A stretch of 47,790 nt of DNA from Gemmatimonadota bacterium (GTDB lineage: Bacteria; Gemmatimonadota; Gemmatimonadetes; Longimicrobiales; Gaopeijiaceae). The first letter of the stretch is position 1; the number at the start of each line of letters is the position of its first letter. The translations under genes were made by a program, and so were the position numbers. Below the pieces are notes generated by a model. It was not told the origin of the DNA and did not search any database. It saw only the letters and a list, made by a program, of their open reading frames with translations. The stretch lies in assembly GCA_002718595.1 (NCBI GenBank), contig PBFD01000003.1, forward strand, positions 45,521 to 93,310, in the 5' to 3' direction. This document shows positions 36,036 through 43,812 of the stretch, one piece after another.

Positions 36036-36287
36036 ATGATACAGCTTGTGGAAAGCGATGCCTGGGAAGCCATCTCCGTAGGAATACTGTTGCTAATCCT
36101 GGGTAGTTTTTTTCACTTTTGGATGACTAGATTCGGAAGAACAAAATGGATGAAGGCCGTCGGCGCCCTTTTGACCTTATGCCTTTACTGGATTTTATTC
36201 GGTCTTGCACACCCAACAATTCTAATAATTGTAGCAATTGGCATAGGTGCTAGAGTTTTTCTGACAGGAAGGTCTAAGCCCGACTGA
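36036..36287 (+). CDS. Small membrane protein of unknown function
   Basis: This 83-residue protein has three hydrophobic segments: about residues 12-30 (ISVGILLLILGSFFHFW), 42-57 and 60-75, with a basic C-terminus (TGRSKPD). I do not recognise a family. It ends 25 nt before the next serine hydrolase gene and is likely co-transcribed with it. No clear ribosome site precedes the ATG, which lowers confidence. The hydrophobic pattern and operon-like spacing favour a real gene over chance. Confidence 0.6.
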   Translation: MIQLVESDAWEAISVGILLLILGSFFHFWMTRFGRTKWMKAVGALLTLCLYWILFGLAHPTILIIVAIGIGARVFLTGRSKPD

Positions 36288-36312
36288 AAGGGAAATCTTT
36301 ATAGGAGTTAAA

Positions 36313-37776
36313 ATGAAGACACACTTAATTACGCAAAATCTTATTCTTGTAGTGATGGTTCTGGTGATTGGTTCATGCCAAATTGTTCAGGATACTGAAC
36401 CAAGAGACTCAGCAATCGACGCTATTTTTTCTGATATAAAATCTGATAATCCTGGAGCTGTTGTTGGAGTGATAAAGGACGGGGACATCGTACACCGTGC
36501 TGGCTACGGATCAGCTAACCTTGATTATGGAATTTCCGTAGATCCGGAGACAATCTTTGATGTCGCGTCAATCTCCAAACAATTCGCTGCTTTTAGTGCG
36601 CTGCTTTTAGTTCAAGACGGCAAGCTAGACCTTGACGAGGACGTTCGCACCTATGTACCTGAACTCCCTCAGTTCAGTGAGACTATAACCTCCAGGCACT
36701 TAATCCATCACACCAGCGGCATCAGAGACTGGGTTCAATCAATGGCCGTTGGCGGTGTCGAGTACGGCGATGTCATTAGCTTCGAGATGATACTAAGAAT
36801 GCTAAAGAACCAAAACACCTTAAACTTTGAACCAGGAACTGATTACGCATATTCAAATACCGGCTACAACTTGCTGACGCTCGTCATAGAACGAGCAGCA
36901 GGACAAGGTTTCAGAGAATTCACCAATGAGCGCATATTTCAACCACTCGGTATGACCAATACACACTTTTCTGATAACCACAATGAAATTGTTCCAGACC
37001 GAGCTGAATCTTACGTATTGACGGGAACAAGAGGGTCTATTGCCAGATATGGGAACGATGCGATTTTCGAACGTCGCGCTAATCAACTTACGGCTATGGG
37101 ATCAAGTTCACTGCATACAACCATTGATGACTTTATTAAGTGGATGAACAATTATCAGACAGGAGCCGTAGGTGGAGAAGAACTAAGGGATCAAATGTTG
37201 GAACGAGGCCTTTTGTCGAACGGAGACACACTAAGCTATGCATACGGCCTTACTATCTCTGATTACAACAATTCACCAACATTTGGACATAGTGGATCAT
37301 GGGTTGGCTTCAGAAGCAACTTCATACATTTGGGAGAACCTGGCATATCAATCGCTGTGTTCTGCAACTTTTCCACCTGCGACCCCCAAAGCCGTGCCTT
37401 CAAGATAGCGGATCTACTAATGGCGGCAGAACCACAAGTAGATACACAGCAAGCTCGACCTGAGCCTACAGCAGAGCCTCACCGAATGGCAGAAGTGCTT
37501 GACCAATACACTGGGACATTTAGAAACTACGAGTTAGATACGACCTACCGACTTGTTGTTTCTGACGATCACCTCGTCGCATACCATTGGCGGGCCAGAC
37601 CAACTCCACTCATTCCACAGGGAGATGACCGTTTTGGATTTGGAACGGGGTGGTTTGGTTCTGGCCAAGGACGAATCACTTTTGACAGAGATGGAAACGG
37701 AGAATTACAAGGATTTCAATTTAATGATGTGAGGGTGCGGAATCTTTACTTTGAAAAGACAGGAGCTTTAGAGTAG
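36313..37776 (+). CDS. Serine hydrolase lipoprotein (class C beta-lactamase family), DUF3471-like C-terminus
   Basis: This periplasmic or outer-membrane lipoprotein has 487 residues, with a lipobox ending at Cys22 (VIGSC). Catalytic motifs are complete: S86-I-S-K89, Y180-S-N182, and H326-S-G328 in the KTG position. HHTSGIRDW near residue 132 is typical of the family. Residues about 395-487 are a beta-rich C-terminal domain beginning YTGTFRNYELDTTY. The start has AGGAG 6 nt upstream. It is clearly paralogous to the gene at 43813, sharing FDVAS[IV]SKQF, TSGIRD and YSN[TS]GY. The HSG triad suggests an esterase or D-aminopeptidase rather than a true beta-lactamase. Confidence 0.9.
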   Translation: MKTHLITQNLILVVMVLVIGSCQIVQDTEPRDSAIDAIFSDIKSDNPGAVVGVIKDGDIVHRAGYGSANLDYGISVDPETIFDVASISKQFAAFSALLLVQDGKLDLDEDVRTYVPELPQFSETITSRHLIHHTSGIRDWVQSMAVGGVEYGDVISFEMILRMLKNQNTLNFEPGTDYAYSNTGYNLLTLVIERAAGQGFREFTNERIFQPLGMTNTHFSDNHNEIVPDRAESYVLTGTRGSIARYGNDAIFERRANQLTAMGSSSLHTTIDDFIKWMNNYQTGAVGGEELRDQMLERGLLSNGDTLSYAYGLTISDYNNSPTFGHSGSWVGFRSNFIHLGEPGISIAVFCNFSTCDPQSRAFKIADLLMAAEPQVDTQQARPEPTAEPHRMAEVLDQYTGTFRNYELDTTYRLVVSDDHLVAYHWRARPTPLIPQGDDRFGFGTGWFGSGQGRITFDRDGNGELQGFQFNDVRVRNLYFEKTGALE

Positions 37777-37807
37777 CCAATTTCCCCTAGGGTTAAACAA
37801 TAGACTT

Positions 37808-38983
37808 ATGCTGAGCAAAATTCCGACATATTTGTTTTTACTGGCCTCCTTGATCGTAGGAATGCTCATAGGTGGTTTTTTTTCAGACTCACTGCAGGGA
37901 GTGGCGACTTCGGTTAACGTGGCCATAAGTGTGATCATTTATTTTGTTCCAATCTTGATTTTTGTCGCTTTAAGCCCTGCTATTTCCTCGTTAGCTGATA
38001 GTGGGCGCGCCAACTCGCTAGCTGGGCACGTCATTCTATGGTACTTATTCACTTCTTTTCTAGCCGGGCTTTTAGGATTATCTGTTTCAACACTTCTTTT
38101 TGGGCTATCCCTCTCTACCTCTCTCGACAACCCCACCGGAACAATGATGACCTTATTGGCCCCCGGAGAAACTCTTAGTGCCTCCAGACCATTAATCGCC
38201 ATACTATTGGCAGTCTGTTTTGGACTCTTGGGCACTAAGTGGACTTTTCTCCGACTATTCCTGGAACAAGTCCAATCTAAAGTTTTTTATTTCGGCAGTA
38301 AAATCAAGCTAGTGATTGTTCCATTTGTCTTGTTTCTAGGTATCTCCGTAGGCGTTCGGTTCGGAGCTCAATTGGGACTAACCAACTATGTTCTGATGAC
38401 AATGTACACATTCTTGCTGTGCCTAACTTGGACGACATTCTACCTATTTATTCTGCTCAAATTAGCCAAACCACACGACGTTAAAGAGGTAGCCCGAGAT
38501 TATTTACTACCAACGGCTGTTTTTGCAGCTGGCACATGTTCATCCCTCCTAACACTGCCTGTCAATTTGGCAAATGTTAAAAAACAAGGAGTTAGTGCAA
38601 GAATCGCCGATTTTGTACTACCAGTAGGATCCGTCATTAACTTAGACGCGAGCGCTCTTGCATATGTGGCATACGCTCCATTTGTACTCTCCTATCTCTT
38701 CGGGATACAAATCGACTTGGCAACTCTACTAATGGCTTGGCCTGCCATTGTTTTATTTACCATCGCAGCTCCTGGATTGCCAGCTGGAATGGGAACTGCT
38801 CTTTGGAGTGCGACCCTTTTCGCCTCCGTACTCAACCTTCCAGAGAATGTCGCTTCCGAGTTCGTGGCCACCTGGATAGCTATGTCCAGCGGCCTCCCTG
38901 ATATGATGAGAACTGCTACGAACTGCACCAGTGACGGATTTGCTTCTATGATCATGGAAAAATTCCATGGCGACTCAGATTAG
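37808..38983 (+). CDS. Dicarboxylate/amino acid:cation symporter (DAACS family)
   Basis: This inner-membrane transporter has 391 residues and about eight membrane helices plus two re-entrant loops. The HP1-type motif appears as GTCSSLLTLP (residues 242-251). The TM7 motif reads NLDASAL (278-284) where glutamate transporters have NMDGTAL. The TM8 substrate site, LPDMMRTATN (about 364-373), keeps the Asp, Arg and Asn. It should import a dicarboxylate, serine/threonine-like or acidic amino acid with Na+ or H+. It lies 31 nt after the serine hydrolase gene and is probably in the same transcript, though without an obvious ribosome site. It converges on the next gene. Confidence 0.9.
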   Translation: MLSKIPTYLFLLASLIVGMLIGGFFSDSLQGVATSVNVAISVIIYFVPILIFVALSPAISSLADSGRANSLAGHVILWYLFTSFLAGLLGLSVSTLLFGLSLSTSLDNPTGTMMTLLAPGETLSASRPLIAILLAVCFGLLGTKWTFLRLFLEQVQSKVFYFGSKIKLVIVPFVLFLGISVGVRFGAQLGLTNYVLMTMYTFLLCLTWTTFYLFILLKLAKPHDVKEVARDYLLPTAVFAAGTCSSLLTLPVNLANVKKQGVSARIADFVLPVGSVINLDASALAYVAYAPFVLSYLFGIQIDLATLLMAWPAIVLFTIAAPGLPAGMGTALWSATLFASVLNLPENVASEFVATWIAMSSGLPDMMRTATNCTSDGFASMIMEKFHGDSD

Positions 38984-39000
38984 TTCTAGAAAAGTCTAGA
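38978..39000 (+). other. Small hairpin between convergent genes
   Basis: Immediately at and after the symporter stop, AGT(T)CTAGA can pair with TCTAGACT around an AAAG loop, giving about 8 bp with one bulge. No T-run follows on either strand. It may help end or protect the transcripts of the two convergent genes, but it is weak. Confidence 0.25.
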
Positions 39001-39012
39001 CTGTTCCCATTG

Positions 39013-40158
39013 TCAATTCAGTATTCCTAGTCCAATTATCTCGTCTATTTTCTGCCCGATTTCCCTGTTATAGCTACCACCTCCACCTGGCCTTTTGTTG
39101 AAAAGAGTCACGTAGTTGATCCCGTTATCTCTTTGTAGTGCCAATGCTTGAGTGCCAGGGAGACTTCCCGTGTGATAACGCCATCCCGTGCCGTAGCTGT
39201 TACTCCTCACCGTACCAATATTTTCTCCCCAAACCATATAATGATCCAAAAATTCAACGATGGCTCTTGAGGTAGCTACTAATCCCATATATGACAATGC
39301 TCCTTCATGGTTCCAACCTCCATCCGAAATAAAAACTTGTGGACCAGTTGGATCGAAAACGTTCACCCCCTTAAAACCCGAATTATACCAAGGCTCCCGA
39401 AAATCTCTGTCGGGCAAAAATGATCTCCCTTGGATGACATCATTCCTAGAAATTCCTATCGGACTTAGTACTTCTTTGTGAACATAATCCATATATTTCT
39501 GACCAGAGATCTTCTCTATAATCAAGCCTAAAACTAGATAGCCAACATTAGAATAAACGTATTTGGAATCAGGCGTGAATTGTAGGCTTCTTCCTAATAG
39601 AAACGAAACCATCTCTTCCTGGCCCGGAGGACTAGTTATGCCCAAGGCCCTTGCAATTTCAACTTCATGAAAAACCCAATCTTTATCTACTTCTCTATCC
39701 CACCCACTTCTATGCTGGAGGAGATGTTCTACCGTAATCTGTTTAAACAAAGTATCTCCCAACACAGGAGATGGGTCCAATTCAAGAACTCCAGGAACAT
39801 CCTGACCCAAGTCAAAAGCTCGAGTAGTAAGATCTAGCTCCCCTGATTCTATGAGTTTCATGATGGCTGCCGCAGTTATTGGCTTACTTACACTCGCCAA
39901 ACGCATCATTGCGCCTTGGGGAAGTATCTGAGTATGGGCACTATCCTTCCAGCCAAAAGATTTATCATAAACAACCCTGCCATTCTTCATGATACTCAGA
40001 GCACCTGCATCTATCTCATTTTCTGACATAAAAGTAGTCATTAAGGAATCGAATTTTTGAAGCTTGCTCTCTTCAGGAGCAGTGATCGTCGTGGAATCTT
40101 GACATCCAATGGTGAAAGCGGCCAAAACCAACCAATAGTAACTACCCTTCATCACCAT
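39013..40158 (-). CDS. Serine hydrolase lipoprotein (class C beta-lactamase family), single domain
   Basis: From the chosen start it has 381 residues. The lipobox ends at Cys19 (FTIGC) after the hydrophobic YYWLVLAAF. Catalytic motifs are S89-V-S-K92 and Y202-S-N204; the third motif is not a clear HSG/KTG. The frame is open 48 nt further upstream, but AAAGGG lies about 8 nt before the ATG at 40158 and only this start gives a proper lipoprotein signal. It lacks the C-terminal beta domain of the 36313 and 43813 proteins. The closest description is beta-lactamase-related serine hydrolase; the substrate is unknown. It lies 235 nt downstream of the Asp-box gene, beyond an inverted repeat. Confidence 0.88.
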   Translation of the reverse strand: MVMKGSYYWLVLAAFTIGCQDSTTITAPEESKLQKFDSLMTTFMSENEIDAGALSIMKNGRVVYDKSFGWKDSAHTQILPQGAMMRLASVSKPITAAAIMKLIESGELDLTTRAFDLGQDVPGVLELDPSPVLGDTLFKQITVEHLLQHRSGWDREVDKDWVFHEVEIARALGITSPPGQEEMVSFLLGRSLQFTPDSKYVYSNVGYLVLGLIIEKISGQKYMDYVHKEVLSPIGISRNDVIQGRSFLPDRDFREPWYNSGFKGVNVFDPTGPQVFISDGGWNHEGALSYMGLVATSRAIVEFLDHYMVWGENIGTVRSNSYGTGWRYHTGSLPGTQALALQRDNGINYVTLFNKRPGGGGSYNREIGQKIDEIIGLGILN

Positions 40159-40255
40159 AGACTCGACCCTTTGTATTGGAGTGAAACATTGATCTCTTCT
40201 TATCAATGAATCGTAAGCACTTTCTGGGGTAATATTTCATATGGCAGTAGGTACA

Positions 40256-40315
40256 CCCAAACAACCGTCGAGAGCCCCTCTATCCCTCCAAAGAACTCTC
40301 GACGGCTAATTTGGG
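40256..40315 (-). terminator. Nested inverted repeat downstream of the Asp-box protein gene
   Basis: Perfect 10-nt arms CCGTCGAGAG (40265-40274) and CTCTCGACGG (40296-40305) flank a 21-nt loop, and outer arms CCCAAA (40256-40261) and TTTGGG (40310-40315) frame them. On the minus strand, the direction of the upstream 1070-residue protein gene, the stem is followed by TTGTTTGGG, a poor T-tract. It may be a terminator, a 3' stabilizing hairpin, or an operator for the downstream hydrolase. Confidence 0.5.
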
Positions 40316-40393
40316 TAGAACACCGCACCTAACCACAATTTTGGCCTCGTTCATTTCATGGTTATTTACATCACCTCACCAACCTTAATAGCC

Positions 40394-43300
40394 TTACTCC
40401 TCCGGTGAAACAAGTAAATTCAAGCCACGCTCCGTCAACGCCTCGTTGAATTCAGAAAGCTCAGTCTCCAACAATGCATCTAGGTTTAATTTCGTGTCAT
40501 TAACTATGTCTCTCAAAATTGCCTGCACTTCAATATGTTGATCTGTTGGCCTAAAATCGGCCGTAGTCACACCGCCTAACAAATAATTAAGTCTCTCCAA
40601 TGCCTTGCCAGGATAACGCACTTGGTCCTGCCCCGTGCCAGTCACTTGCAATTGGAGCAGTTCGTCTTCGATTACTACCAAGGCAGCATCAATAGTGCCA
40701 GCAGTTTCGACTAAATCCTCGGACCCCCCCTGGTCATCCATTATATCTATCAAATCATAAAGTTGCCGTCTGACCCACTCAATTCGATTTACGGTTTCAG
40801 ATGCAAGCATCTGATCAGCTCTAATTTTCTGAGCAAGGTCGAACTGTGCCATAATATCATTCATTGAACCCTCTGAATTGGGATCCTTTATGACATTAAG
40901 GGTCTGACTGAAATCCTGACTCCCTATTTCTAAGGTGATCGTATAAGTTCCTGGTGGATAGCGTAAAGCTGCAATGGACCCAGCAGATCGTTCTCTGTCA
41001 GACCCCAAATCATACCAATCAGCATATTTTGGTTTCGTCCTTAGGGTTGCTGCTTGACCACCGCCATCTCTAAAATCCCACTCTATTCTATTGATTCCAG
41101 TATTACTTGGCCCGTCCATCTCTCTTATCATTTTCCCGTCAGCATCCCATATTCTCACGGTCGCTTCAGATCCCGCCATTTCTTCTCCAACCCAATAATT
41201 AATAAGAGCAGCATTGGATGGACCTTCTCCATCAGATTGATCGTTCGTCATGACCGCTGGAGCGGTTCTGGGATTAAACCTGTATGCGTCTCTTGGTTCG
41301 AAGAGGTGTGCCGAGCTATTGAACACTTCCTGATCCAGTTGTTGCAATGGGCTCAGGTCATCCATTATCCAAAATCCTCTGCCGTAAGTGCCGATCACCA
41401 AGTCACCAAAATGTTCTTGTACAACAAGTCCATATTTCGGAGAAGCTGGCAAATTATTAGTCCACTCTATCCAATTATCACCATCATTAAGTGACACATA
41501 CAGACGATTTTCAGTGCCAACGTAGAGAAGTCCTGGACGCACTGGATCCTCAACAATATCGCGTGTGAAGCTCAGTATATGGTCTGAGATACCATTGGTG
41601 ATCTTGGTCCATGTTTCGCCATAATCTTCGGTCCGATAAATATAGGCTCCGAAATTACCTACTTGATGTGCTTCAACAACGAGATATGCTTTCGCGGCAT
41701 CCCACTTGGAAGCATGTATACCACGCACTACGCCATCTTCAGGCCAACCTGGAAAATTCCCGGTTACATCATTCCAAGTGTCACCATTATCCCTGCTGAC
41801 ATGCACCATCCCGTCATTTGAGCCAGCATAAAATACACCTTGCTCCGCTCTCGACTCATCAAAACTATAGATAACACAACAGTATTCCACTCCAAGGTTG
41901 TCGGGAGTTAATCCTCCACTAATACCTTGGCGAGATTTATCGTTCGTAGTCAGATCGGGACTAATGACGTCCCAGCTCTGTCCTCCGTTTTGCGTCCTGT
42001 GAACATGCTGACTAGTAACATATACCGTGTTGTTGTCATGAGAAGATACTAGCAATGGGAATGTCCACTGAAACCTGTACTTCAAATCTTCAGCATGCCA
42101 GCCAACAGTTCCCTCCGGCCAAACTTCCACATTCCTAAACTGACGTGTCTTCTGATCGTGGCGAACAACAATGCCTCCTACCGCACCAGCGCCTGATGCG
42201 CTCGACCATACTATGTCTGAATCAGTAGGATCGGGCGTGGCGAACCCACTCTCCCCTCCACCAACTTGATGCCAGTCCCCTCGAGGGATCCTGCCATTAT
42301 CATACAAAGGATTGCTTGGTCCCCTGTAGGAAGGACCATCCTGTCGGTTGCCCATGACATTGTATGGCACAGCATTATCTGCCGTAACGTGATACATCTG
42401 ACCCACTGGCAACTCCACAGCTCTATAGGATTGTCCTCTGTTCTCTGAAATATGCACACCTTGGTCATTGCCGATCACCATTCGATCTCCGTTAGCCGGA
42501 TCGAACCAAAGGTCATGGTAGTCTCCACCAGATCTCTGTCTTCCTGAGTGGTTTATATATGTCAGCCCTCCATCATACGATCTTGCAATACCAGCAGTTA
42601 GAAAGAATACCTCGTTTTCATCGTCCGGGGTTACGCGACAATTGTTGTAATAGGCCGTTCTCCCACCTAGATCGCGACTATGGTTAACCAGTTGCCATTC
42701 TTGTCCTCCATCATCTGACCGCCATAATTCCCCACTCTCTGTGATGGCTCCATTCCAAGGTACACCATCTCCGGTCTCTATAAGGCTATAAACCCTCTGC
42801 GAATTAGCTGCCGACATACATATGTCGATCTTACCTACGGGAAGAGTGGGTAATCCATGTCCACTTAGTCTGCTCCAGGTTTCTCCTCCGTCTTCACTTT
42901 TGTAGATTGCCGACCCTGGCCCGCCACTCTGTCTACCCCATGTATTGATCAGAATTTGCCACATTCCTGCGAAAAGAATTCGAGGATTGTTAGGGTCCAT
43001 GATCACGCTTGATGCACCAGTATTCTCGTCTACAAAAAGCACATGATCCCAGGTCTCGCCGCCATCAGTAGTCTTGTAGATTCCCCTTTCCCGTTGGGCA
43101 CTGTGCCCGTGCCCCAAGGCCGCTATAAAGACAACTGATGGATCTGTAGGATGGATCACAATTCGACTTATCCTTCCCGTCTCTTCAAGACCCATATGAT
43201 GCCAAGTTTCACCTCCATCAGTCGATTTGTAGACTCCGTCACCTACGGTCACATTTGACCGAATATGCGGCTCTCCTGTGCCCGCCCAAACTACGTTATT

Positions 43301-43606
43301 GTCTGAGGAAGACACTGCCAACGCACCGATGGAGTGAGTATCTTGGTCGTCGAAAATCGGTCGCCAAAAGTTTCCCCCATCCTCTGTTTTCCACAGGCCC
43401 CCTGCTGCGGCCCCAGCGTAATAGACAAGGGGATTATTGGTGACCCCTGAAACTGAAGCTATCCTGTTACCCACCACCCCTATATGTCTAAATCCAAGAG
43501 CCCCCAAGTGTTGGCCAGAAACGCTCTGAGAGCTAGCATCTCCTGGTAGGCTAGCAGTGGCGACGAGTAACAGTATACTCATAAAGTTTTTAGCACTGAA
43601 AGACAT
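40394..43606 (-). CDS. Large secreted Asp-box (BNR/sortilin-like) beta-propeller protein
   Basis: This exported protein has 1070 residues with a Sec signal peptide over about residues 1-27 (FMSILLLVATASLPGDASSQ). About eleven Asp-box motifs (S/T-x-D-x-G-x-T-W) run from residue about 75 to 740, for example KTEDGGNFW, KSTDGGETW, RTQNGGQSW, VSRDNGDTW and RTEDYGETW. They indicate two stacked propellers of the sortilin/Vps10-N or sialidase-like type. No sialidase catalytic arginine set is recognised. The C-terminal roughly 250 residues have a beta-sandwich segment and a helical tail. AAGGAG lies about 8 nt before the ATG. Such proteins abound in Gemmatimonadota and Bacteroidota; the ligand or substrate is unknown, and 'glycosyl hydrolase' labels are unproven. 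Confidence 0.9.
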   Translation of the reverse strand: MSFSAKNFMSILLLVATASLPGDASSQSVSGQHLGALGFRHIGVVGNRIASVSGVTNNPLVYYAGAAAGGLWKTEDGGNFWRPIFDDQDTHSIGALAVSSSDNNVVWAGTGEPHIRSNVTVGDGVYKSTDGGETWHHMGLEETGRISRIVIHPTDPSVVFIAALGHGHSAQRERGIYKTTDGGETWDHVLFVDENTGASSVIMDPNNPRILFAGMWQILINTWGRQSGGPGSAIYKSEDGGETWSRLSGHGLPTLPVGKIDICMSAANSQRVYSLIETGDGVPWNGAITESGELWRSDDGGQEWQLVNHSRDLGGRTAYYNNCRVTPDDENEVFFLTAGIARSYDGGLTYINHSGRQRSGGDYHDLWFDPANGDRMVIGNDQGVHISENRGQSYRAVELPVGQMYHVTADNAVPYNVMGNRQDGPSYRGPSNPLYDNGRIPRGDWHQVGGGESGFATPDPTDSDIVWSSASGAGAVGGIVVRHDQKTRQFRNVEVWPEGTVGWHAEDLKYRFQWTFPLLVSSHDNNTVYVTSQHVHRTQNGGQSWDVISPDLTTNDKSRQGISGGLTPDNLGVEYCCVIYSFDESRAEQGVFYAGSNDGMVHVSRDNGDTWNDVTGNFPGWPEDGVVRGIHASKWDAAKAYLVVEAHQVGNFGAYIYRTEDYGETWTKITNGISDHILSFTRDIVEDPVRPGLLYVGTENRLYVSLNDGDNWIEWTNNLPASPKYGLVVQEHFGDLVIGTYGRGFWIMDDLSPLQQLDQEVFNSSAHLFEPRDAYRFNPRTAPAVMTNDQSDGEGPSNAALINYWVGEEMAGSEATVRIWDADGKMIREMDGPSNTGINRIEWDFRDGGGQAATLRTKPKYADWYDLGSDRERSAGSIAALRYPPGTYTITLEIGSQDFSQTLNVIKDPNSEGSMNDIMAQFDLAQKIRADQMLASETVNRIEWVRRQLYDLIDIMDDQGGSEDLVETAGTIDAALVVIEDELLQLQVTGTGQDQVRYPGKALERLNYLLGGVTTADFRPTDQHIEVQAILRDIVNDTKLNLDALLETELSEFNEALTERGLNLLVSPEE

Positions 43607-43701
43607 CTTCCCACTCCTTAATTGGTTATTGACTTAATTTATCTTTACTTACTGTCCACTGAGAATCGACTTAGAATCATCCGCCCTAGCACAACAGCAC
43701 A

Positions 43702-43742
43702 ATTATAAACACATTGGTTTCATTCCCTGCAATCAGGGAATG
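43702..43742 (-). promoter_or_regulatory. Candidate promoter with overlapping operator for the Asp-box gene
   Basis: On the minus strand a perfect -10 TATAAT (43702-43707) lies about 96 nt before the Asp-box gene ATG. A perfect 9-nt inverted repeat, CATTCCCTG/CAGGGAATG with a CAAT spacer (43721-43742), covers the expected -35 region, where only a poor -35 (TTGCAG, 19 nt away) is seen. This arrangement suits a regulator site. The same dyad is about 70-90 nt upstream of the divergent hydrolase gene at 43813. Confidence 0.45.
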
Positions 43743-43812
43743 TGTAGCATTTCATCATAATATCCATATCCTAAAGATGACAAGACAATCCTTCAACTTT
43801 TAAAAATGTGCC

